Of a DNA stretch of 64,000 nucleotides, positions 56,144 through 64,000 are shown in pieces. The position numbers were made by a program, and so were the translations under genes. The notes beneath the pieces are model-generated. The model saw nothing but the letters and a program-made list of their open reading frames with translations, did not search any database and was not told the origin of the DNA. Numbering within the stretch: the stretch's first letter is position 1; each line of letters opens with the position of its first letter. This stretch comes from Lineus longissimus (Eukaryota; Nemertea; Pilidiophora; Heteronemertea; Lineidae), in NCBI RefSeq assembly GCF_910592395.1, contig NC_088325.1:10480109-10544108 (forward strand), in the 5' to 3' direction.

Positions 56144-59038
56144 TCAACTACTGTCCAAAACATCAGCCAATTCATTCATATCAACTTTTTCTATATTGAC
56201 GCTAGTATCCATCGAGTCCTCCTGCTTTTGGTGCCAATGCTTCTTCCGCCCATGTTTCTTTCCCTTGCCACCAGGCGGACGTTGAAATCCTCGCTGGGAA
56301 CCTTGGCCGAAACAGATGTTCTTTGGGACTCTGAAAAAGAGTTGAGAGTTGAGATTATCACTAGATCATGATACTGAAGTGACATCTTTGATTGACGTCA
56401 TTGCTCTACGAAAGTGTTAGGAAGAATACAAAGGGACACAAAATAAAGTTAGGGCCGGTGTGGAGTCTAACCTCCCTATCGAAAACGATCGCAACTACTT
56501 GTATCTTTAAAAGTATATGTGTCGAAAAATCAAGGTCACTTTAACTCACTTATAGCTGTATTGAAACCGGCTTTTTGGAGCCGCATCCTCAGCATCGCCA
56601 TCTGCCGTCATGGCAACTGACTCCACATTTTCTTTTGATACGTCCGCATCCATCTCCACAGGGGTTGCATCACCGTGACTGTTCTCGTTGACAGGTTGTT
56701 CCGTGGTTTGTTTTGCATCCTTTTTCCTGTAAGAAGAGCATTTCATTTTCAACCTTACGCTGCGAGTGAGGTGCGTAGCACGTCATGTCACATGTCCCCT
56801 TCATGTGCGGATGACGTGCATAACACGTCATGACCAATAATAATTTTAATTCATCAGCAATTGGCCGCAGCCTCCCATATGCCCTCAGGAAAAAGTAGTT
56901 CCATCCAAATACTACAGATGGTGACACTTTTGAATATCATATACCCATTCAGATAAAAGTAAGCATTTTTCAGCATTGCTATCCACAACTCAGAATGGGC
57001 TGGCACGGGATGAAAAATGTTTTCTTCATATATAAACACATAACCGTTCTCGTAACATCAAAACTCACGTGACACAGCCGAAGGTCGCCCTGTATTTCCC
57101 ACTTACTCCAAACTTAAGTAGCTACAGGATCAGTGCAGTGACAGGCCGGAGTATTTTGAGGGGGTAATTCTTACTTTTTGCCACCTTGTTGTGGTCTATC
57201 AAATCGAAAGTTGGCTGGATACTGATGCGCTTTGATAAGATGATTCTTGCGATTCTTGGCGGTGAGGAATTTTTTACCACATCCCTCCCTGAGACATTCA
57301 TACTGGAAAATACAATACATGTACAAACTTTGACTTCGATGAGTTTTAAAAATCTATTTCATTCACGGTTATTGTATTTTTTTGTGGCTCAGGTAAACAG
57401 AAAGAAAGACTGCCATTGACTGTGCAGTTATTATGCAAAAGTTATGCTGATCAACTGGGAATTTATGGTATTCATATACCAGTCTACTCAACAGCATTTT
57501 TCAAATTTAGTTTTAGTACAGTAGAACCTCTCTATTAAGAACACCCTTGTGACTGACAAGTGCTGTCCTTAATAGAGAGGAGTCCTGATTAGAGAGGTCA
57601 AATTAAATGGAAACACCCAATTCGGGACCAAAAGTAGTGTCCTTTTGAAATAGCAAGGTTGTCCTTCATAGAAAGGTGTTCGCTAACAGAGGTTCCACTG
57701 TGTGTCATAATAGCATGGTGTTTTATGTAAAGTTCCACATCAATAATTAGGACATGGAAATGACCCATTTCATATTGAAGCGATTTGTACTTAATGAATT
57801 ACTATTTCACAATGTCCTGATTCAAAGGGAACACCATTCGTAATTACTGATGGTCCAAGAAAATAGAAATGCAGTTATACACAATGCCGTAGTGTCTTTT
57901 TACAAGAGGCGTTGAGTTTCAATTGGATTTTGTGGGTTTGCAATAAAACATTTTGTTTTCATATGATTCAGGGTACTGTAAGAGCCATTTCAGCAAAATT
58001 ATCTAAATTTTTTCACAATGGCAATCTGAACTCACCATATGCCTCGAACAAAAGACATTTTTAATCCCCGATGTAAAAAATCGTCTTACCATATTCTGTT
58101 TTTGCGACAGGAGTTGAAACATGGAGTCGTGCCACTCCAGCACGTGAATATCTAGGATGTGGAGGTTGGGGAACGTCCGGTGGCATTGTGAGCAAGTGTG
58201 CCGGTGCTCACTATTATAATGTAACTCATATCTGAAATATAATTGTTAGAACTTTAGACGGGGGATTTTCTTCTTTCTTCTTTTTTCGCGTTCAGTAAAA
58301 TAGATATACGGCTATAACAATGCCGTAGTGCAGTTAATATCATGCATGCAACTTTGTTGAAACTTTGTATGTACATCATTTGTTTATCTGTCTGTACAAT
58401 GGCAATGTTGAAATTTATTTTAATTTCAGAGTTTTTGCAAACCGTGTCCCCCTTTAAAGGTGAAAGTGCCATTCTAAAACTTACCCAGCTATGGAGTTGA
58501 ATCTTTTCTGGCAGGTAGACAAATGGCAGGAAAATTCAGGTACACTGAAAAATAATCATTACTGGAATTGAGAGAGGGACTCTGACTTAAATTCAGCTTA
58601 TGTGCATCATTAGGACTAGGAGTTTACAAATGCAGGTAGCAAAAAATCATGCAAATACATGAATGTCACTGGCTCATAATTTCTCTTTCATTTTTACTAG
58701 ACTTGTCAAGGAAACTTTTTAAAATATGACTTTTATTGATACGTAACCTAGCATGTCGTCTTACAAAACCAATCCGGTCGTCCTCTCATAGAAAATGTTA
58801 AGATTGCCGAGTTATTCGTAGAATGATTTTATTTACTGCACACCCACCTTGAGAGTTGCAGTATTTCTTCGATATCTTCCGACACAGTCCATTGGTTGAC
58901 CTCCAGGTTGCAGACAATGTTTCCTTCTTCGAAGAACGGGTCATCCAGTGGCCGACGTCTCTTCGTGATGGACCAGGTCCATTTTAGAGGCAGAATTTCT
59001 TTCAATGTGGTCGAGCCATGCAAGTCATCGGTTTCCAT
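56144..59038 (-). CDS. ZNF511: ZNF511-type C2H2 zinc-finger protein
   Basis: Six exons on the minus strand: 59038-58848, 58544-58485, 58231-58090, 57302-57175, 56726-56550 and 56330-56144 (stop TGA). GT/AG borders and phases close; 294 residues. Three C2H2 fingers: C70, C75, H88, H93; C97, C100, H113, H118; and C134, C139, H152, H157. The third is followed by the family signature QYPANFRFDRP. Finger 2 runs into HVLEWHDSMFQLLSQKQNMYECL, also conserved in human ZNF511. An acidic linker (about 180-230) and a basic tail with PKNICFGQGSQRGFQ, matching the human ICFGQGAARGF, complete it. The function is not well known; a nuclear nucleic-acid-binding role is inferred from the fingers. The frame is open upstream of METDD to an ATG at 59269, but the family match begins near METDD. 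Confidence 0.93.
56727..58089 (-). other. ZNF511 introns 3 and 4
   Basis: Introns 56727-57174 and 57303-58089, separated by exon 4. The first contains two ACGTGCATAACACGTCATG-type words (about 56775-56830); the second contains the MITE copy C. Nothing coding recognised. Confidence 0.5.
57517..57701. repeat. TA-flanked MITE, CAGTAGAACCTC family, copy C
   Basis: Begins TACAGTAGAACCTCTCTATT and ends AACAGAGGTTCCACTGTG; interior TGCTGTCCTTAATAGAGAGG and AAATTAAATGGAAACACCC. Best preserved left end of the three copies. Confidence 0.7.
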
Positions 59039-59361
59039 TTTGGCTACAAACAGTAAAATGTCAAAATATGACACTAAGAAGTTGGCCCAGAGGTTGCGAC
59101 GGTACGTTTTAGACAATGGGAGGCTGCTAAAATGTGGAATTGGGAATGATTGCACCCTCGCTTTGCCAGTTGGCAGATTCCAAAACGTACTGCATGTCAC
59201 CACTTCTGGGCAATCTATTAAGCTTGCCCAGTGGTGGAGGGAGGTCTGCACACCGCACTTGGCAGTCACGAGTCAGGAGGCATCCAAACTCTGTGTCACT
59301 GTCAGTCAAGGGTAAAGATGAACATCCAACACACAATATCTATGTCTATATTTTTCATTTA

Positions 59362-59448
59362 CAGGGTGGCCCAGAATTATTTCCCCTCACACAATGGATA
59401 CACAATGGAATTATATTGTGCAAGGGAAAATAATTCAGGGCCACCCTG
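59362..59448. mobile_element. 87-bp mariner-like MITE with TA target duplication
   Basis: Ends CAGGGTGGCCCAGAATTATT and AATAATTCAGGGCCACCCTG are inverted repeats, with TA on both sides (59360-59361 and 59449-59450). The middle continues as a stem (TTCCC/GGGAA) with a loop of about 35 bp. TA flanks and CAGGGTG ends are typical of Tc1/mariner-derived MITEs. Confidence 0.85.
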
Positions 59449-59809
59449 TAGAATGTGGCTTGGTCCTTGGACTTTCACTTTGGCAACACAATTCGTTTTG
59501 TGTTTTCAAATCCAGCATCTTCAATTACCTTAGAACTTCCTATGAACTACTAAACGTCCTTATGTTTATTGAACGTCTATAAAGGATGCAATTTATTGGG
59601 GGGAACGGAAAGAAAAGCATAAATTTGAGCGAATTTTCAAGAGAAAAAACTGAAAAAGTTCAGAAAAAGTGGATTGCGCAAGGACAGAGGAGTGTCACTG
59701 CAGTACCAATATGAACCTTTCTTCAGGTACTCAAGTTGTGTACAAATACACAGAACGATGTACATCTAGTTTCACCTGGAGCTAGGTTCTAAAGTTTGGA
59801 ATTCCCCAA

Positions 59810-59845
59810 TGACGTCATACCGTTAAAGGGCAACATTGTATAAAG
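59810..59845 (+). promoter_or_regulatory. HMBS: CRE and TATA-like box upstream of HMBS
   Basis: A perfect CRE palindrome TGACGTCA at 59810-59817 is followed by TATAAAG at 59839-59845, about 95 bp before the start codon at 59939. This spacing fits a core promoter with transcription starting near 59870. An acceptor-like TTGCTCTGCTAG at about 59908-59919 leaves open a spliced 5' UTR instead. Confidence 0.5.
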
Positions 59846-59938
59846 GTATTCCCTTGCAAGTTCACTTCTAAAAGGTGCATGAAGGCCTCAAGTCCATGCT
59901 CTTATTTGCTCTGCTAGGCTTTAGACCTTTCTTTGAAA

Positions 59939-62900
59939 ATGGACGAAGGACGCATTATTCGAGTGGGATCAAGAAAGAGTCAGGTATGTATGCATATTTC
60001 CCAATTTCGGTGGTTTTATTTTAAATTTTTGCCAAGCTTTTATTTTAAATAGTTTTCTTAATTCTCACTCTTTTTGATATCCCCACTCATTCAAATCTTT
60101 GGGAAAGTGCATAAGTACTCTTGTCCAACCAGGACTTGTTTTCTAACATTATATGCAAGGCAAATACATCTTTGGGTTATACTGGATCAAACTGAGAATG
60201 CTGGTCGGTCGCTGTCGGTTATGAAACAGCATGCAGTTTTCCTTCGTTAAATTTGACCTGAATAAATTTGATAATTTATAGAATTTCAAATAGGCCTGGC
60301 TCCTGTCTGATCCTGAGTTGTCTGGGTCATTGTCCGTATATCCATCTTAATGTGAGTCAGTGAATCACAATATGTGACCCGTCACAGCAAAACAAGGTGC
60401 ATGTTGCACAGAAGATGAGCCTAAATGACACCAGGAGATAATGGAAGAAATCGATGTACTTTTATTTCAAAAAAGGCAGACAACAGTATGTGTAATCAAC
60501 AACCAGTCCATTTTAAGGGTTGTCCATAGGTACTGCCATTGGCTAGAAATCCTAAAGCAAGTAGAACTTCTTTAGAATGAATTAAATTGCCCATACTTAA
60601 AAACCTGGGAGGCTCCCACCCTCATCTCATGATGCCTAGGGTGTAATTTTGCTACACTTAACGACTTCTCAGTACAAAGGTTGACTATCAGATGAAAGCA
60701 ATATTGAGTTCGAATCTTTGTTGTATTGAACAGCATAGAGCAATTTTTGAATTTCGGGGTACAGAAATGTAAATTTCAATCCCGATCATTTCAACTGGGC
60801 ATTAAAGGACGGGGTAGGGTTGGGTGAAGCTTGTGATACACTCTTGCAAGGACTTCTTCATCACACATCACTGAATTAATTATTAAAGTACAGTTAAACT
60901 TTTGTGAGATTTTAACTGAGAGATAAAAGTATGTTTTACCTTACTTATGATTACATAACACAAAAGGGCCTAGAACATGCATGGGTTTGAATAGGTTTAA
61001 AATAAGCTTAGTTGTAATTGCGTCATTAAATTTGTGGTTTACCTGGATTGAGTATTTCTTATAGTACATTCTCCTGTATTCTAAAGGTCCTCTGGACTCC
61101 TTTGAGTTGGACCCAATTGTAAGGTTACTTCAGTTTAAAAAAGATAGTCACATGTAGGCGTACTTTAAAACAAAAGGGGTCTGGAGCCACTGCCTCTTAT
61201 CAATTGTTTAACTTCATGTTTTGTAAGTTATGTAATGATGATATTGTAGCATACAATTTCATGTAAGGTAAAATGGTACAATTATTGCCTCACTACAATC
61301 ATAGCCCCTACAGCGTTGAAATAGTTGGCGGTATGCATCAATGTACACTGAGGCTATAATTGTACCGGGGCGATGAGTGTATCACTTTATGTTACGTGCT
61401 TGCTGTTCGTTCCTGTTGAGTGTTTTGATTTCTCTTCCAGCTTGCCCTTATCCAGTCCAACCATGTTATAGGACGTCTACAGAGGCTATTTCCTGGAAGA
61501 AAGTTTGAGCTAAGTAGGTACCTCACTCACTCGCTCGCTCGCTCACTCACTCACTCACTCACTCACTCTTCCACCACATCCCTCCAGGCCTGAGCCATCA
61601 AGACCGCGCCAGGAGTGTGTGTTTTGCTAGTATAGATCTAAGACTTGAAACTAAATTGGAAAAACGTCAAAAACTTTCGGGAAAAAAAGTTTACTGACGA
61701 AACAGAAGAAGAACAAACATGAGGATAATCCACTTTTTACTCCTTTAATTCAAAAACATCTTAAAAGTCCATTTGATATTGTCGTAAACCCTAGATTACA
61801 TAACATGTACTTTGTATTCTGGAGTACTTTACTACTTTACCATTGACCGACCTAAAGGCCTTGATTATAGGCCCTATTATCCTTGAAATTGTATGAATGG
61901 ATAATGTTCAATTGTAAATACTTTAAATGGATAATGTATCAGCCTATTTTTGAGCACGTGACCTCATATTTCAAAGGTCAAAGTGAAATTTAACTCTACT
62001 GTGAACTCCATTATTTTCACGAGCCCAATGGCAATATTTTTGTGATTTTCATGTTAGGGAGAGTGGAGAGACCCCTATTGGCAACATTTTGCAGCTTACT
62101 CTAACCTTCCTGCCTCTTGCCTAAAGTCCCCCTTCAAAGCACTTTGCCACTTCTTCATCTTCTCTGCATCAAACATTTGAAGTTAGGCTATGAAATACAA
62201 AAAAATTGCCATTTCTCCTTTAACAACTATTTTCTCTTCATTTCCAGTTTCCATGTCAACCACGGGAGATGTCATCTTAGACAAAGCCTTGTCCAAAATT
62301 GGCGAGAAGAGTTTGTTTACGAAAGAATTGGAGGTTGCCCTTGAAGAGAAATCGGTTGACATGGTTGTACATTCATTAAAGGATCTGCCCACACTACTGC
62401 CCCCAAATATGGCCATAGCATCAGTCTTAGAGTAAGTCTGGAGAATCTGGACTTTGCAGATTAGAAAAAATGCAGTGCCTTTAGACGGTTATCTGCTGCG
62501 ATTACAAAAATTTTGCTGTTGAATTGTGCAAATGAGATAATGCATTACCTGATGCACTAGGAGAACCTCTCTACCTGGTGCTGAAGGAGTGAATGACAGG
62601 TGATCTGTGGACAGTCTCCTTTTATTGTGGAGGCCCAGGTTTAAATTTGTCCATAGAGAAATGGTAAGTGTGTAGTGTCAAAGATTTATCATGCCAAGAT
62701 ATTGTACGTATCATTATCAAGGACACAGTCTCATAACTTGGGGGTAACTTGGATTTGAGTTGATTTTGTCTGATCTTACTCTTTCAGACGAGATGATCCT
62801 AGAGATGCTGTAGTCTTCACTGCATCTTGCAAGACAAAGAAATTAGAAGATTTACCACCAAATTCGTGAGTAATCATATGATTAGCCTTCCCTATTTTCT

Positions 62901-64000
62901 TTATCACTGAATTCAGGGTTTCTGAAAGGAGATATTGGCAAGACTTCCACTCATATATTGTCCATTCAAAAAGTGCTTTGAGGGATCTCTTATGCATCGA
63001 AAGTCGCAGGTGGCATCCGAAATATTTTGGCAGCATCCAGGAAAAAAAGACAGGATACCACTGTGGGCCTCACGGCACCTTCTTTGCGCATTCTGGCGGC
63101 TCTCAAAGTTATTTTGGCAGCAACCACACTTTGCCTTCTCCAAAATGTCATTAATTGAAATTTGGTGCACGTGACTTTCATTTGGAATTATATCAGGACA
63201 TCTCTTATCATAAGTTCAACCGGCGAGCAAAACGGCCGCTGGGATTTCATTGTATTATTTTGAGAACCCAGACTTTCTTCCCTTGTGAATGAGCTGCCAA
63301 GTAATAAGTATGAGAAATTTTTTGTACTTTTCAGTGCAATAGGAACCAGTTCATTAAGACGAATTGCTCAGCTGAAGAGGAAGTACCCACTCTTCAGATT
63401 TGAAAATATTGTATCCTTTTTGTCGAGTCGAATTGTCACATGGTAGGTATCAGTTTCCACCACGGAATTCTGCCGAAAATTCACAAACTGCCAGGGTTAT
63501 CATGTTTATTCTGAGTGAGCACTCCGTGCAGCAATGGTCTTTGTGTGGATCAATGCATTTGCAACATGCTGCCTGGAGCTCAGGGACATCATGATGATGT
63601 TGTCATGATGACTCTGAAAACACTCGGTAGTATGACGATACTGTCAGTGATGTATTTTTATCGGGAACTTTGTCAGACTTTCACCCCGATAGGCGTAAGC
63701 ACATCAGCCTAAAGGTAGACCTGAAAATGCATTCATAAGCTGACCTTGACCTTCTAACAGCGGGGTAACCTCAACACACGTTTCCGAAAACTAGACGAAG
63801 GAAATATGTACGCCGCAATCGTTCTAGCAAAAGCCGGTTTAGAAAGAATGGAATGGCATAGCCGTATCGATGAAGTCCTTGAGCCGTCCGATTGTATGTA
63901 CGCCGTAAGCCAGGGGGCGCTGGCGGTGGAATGCCGATCGGACGACCAGGAGATGATCGAGATGCTGAGTACGCTTCATCATACTGGGACGTTACTTCGA
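59939..64000 (+). CDS. HMBS: Hydroxymethylbilane synthase (porphobilinogen deaminase), 3' end beyond window
   Basis: Cytosolic enzyme that joins four porphobilinogens into hydroxymethylbilane, the third step of haem synthesis. Six exons visible: 59939-59983, 61441-61513, 62248-62431, 62788-62865, 63335-63410 and 63761 to the window end in frame; 232 codons. Phases close. Conserved stretches: [14 protein letters not shown] at the start; [38 protein letters not shown] with the catalytic Asp (D85, equivalent to E. coli D84); GTSSLRR (130-136); [14 protein letters not shown] (153-166) with substrate-binding arginines; and [11 protein letters not shown]. The cysteine carrying the dipyrromethane cofactor and the last third of the protein lie outside the window. 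The short N-terminus (no 17-residue extension as in the human housekeeping isoform) resembles the erythroid-type start. Confidence 0.96.
59984..61440 (+). other. HMBS intron 1
   Basis: Contains an element starting TATGTGACCCGTCACAGC at 60371 that resembles the terminus of the palindromic MITE at 46629, and a segment at 60550-60640 resembling the hairpin at 15932. No exon seen. Confidence 0.55.
60371..60640 (+). repeat. Dispersed element with TATGTGACCCG end
   Basis: The left end GTGACCCGTCACAGCAAAAC then AAGGTGCATGT parallels GTGACCCGCTCTACCAAAAC then TAGGCGCTTGT of the element at 46629. Downstream, GAAATCCTAAAGCAAGTAGA and CTTAAAAACCTGGGAGGC parallel the hairpin at 15932. The right end is undefined. 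Confidence 0.4.
61514..63760 (+). other. HMBS introns 2-5
   Basis: Introns 61514-62247, 62432-62787, 62866-63334 and 63411-63760. A CTCA/CTCG microsatellite (about 61522-61568) starts within 10 nt of the exon 2 donor. No other repeat or exon identified. Confidence 0.55.
61522..61568 (+). repeat. CTCA/CTCG microsatellite next to the HMBS exon 2 donor
   Basis: About eleven tetranucleotide units, CTCACTCACTCGCTCGCTCG and onward, beginning about 8 nt after the GTAGGT donor at 61514. Confidence 0.85.

Larger units (their letters stand above)
59039..59938. promoter_or_regulatory. Head-to-head region between ZNF511 and HMBS
   Basis: 900 bp between two divergent coding starts. Contains a mariner-like hairpin element (59362-59448) and, close to HMBS, a CRE and TATA-like box. 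Open frames on both strands at 59126-59582 overlap the repeat and have no family match. Confidence 0.5.

Noticed and set aside
58829-59269. N-terminal extension of ZNF511 to an upstream ATG at 59269.
   Set aside because: The extra 77 residues overlap the intergenic region and have no match to the family, which starts near METDD; kept only as an alternative.

Overview
The window is animal nuclear DNA: widely spaced, short, phase-compatible exons with GT/AG introns, long AT-rich introns, and many short interspersed and hairpin (MITE-like) repeats. Five protein genes can be assembled exon by exon. The Na+/K+-ATPase sequence and the repeat load suggest a marine bilaterian invertebrate, most likely a lophotrochozoan (mollusc, brachiopod or annelid relative). 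That placement is inference; no species can be named.

Layout. (1) 64-34697, +: a complete Na+/K+-ATPase alpha subunit gene with 19 exon positions and a product of about 1038 residues. Its fifth position is a tandem cluster of six interchangeable 114-nt exons (14558-21665). Each encodes the whole M2 transmembrane helix and the linker into the actuator domain. This cluster is the most unusual thing in the window. (2) 34698 to about 42700: ATPase 3' UTR, then gene-poor DNA with repeats. (3) 44311-49055, -: a six-coding-exon gene for a 300-residue protein with a Pro/Tyr/Gly/Gln-rich N-terminus and a probable beta-trefoil C-terminal half; I know no function for it. (4) 49664-52875, +: a complete secreted OAF (out at first) homologue in four exons, followed by a long 3' UTR and an 8 x 67-bp tandem repeat. 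(5) 56144-59038, -: a complete ZNF511-type C2H2 zinc-finger gene in six exons. (6) 59939-64000, +: hydroxymethylbilane synthase (HMBS), the third haem-pathway enzyme; six exons are visible and the gene runs off the window end.

The genes are functionally unrelated housekeeping or developmental genes and do not form an operon. Two pairs are head to head: the trefoil-like gene with OAF, and ZNF511 with HMBS. The ATPase gene and HMBS each have CRE-like sites close to their start. Repeats fall into several families: a ~180-bp TA-flanked element with CAGTAGAACCTC ends, a 229-bp palindromic element, a mariner-like 87-bp hairpin, a tRNA-derived SINE-like family, and a repeat carrying ATGCAAAT that recurs in ATPase introns. 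Three tandem arrays have units of ~230, 67 and 14 bp.

Exon boundaries were set by hand from protein-family conservation, GT/AG sites and reading phase; all phases close. Untranslated exons, transcription starts and real isoform use cannot be seen from DNA alone.
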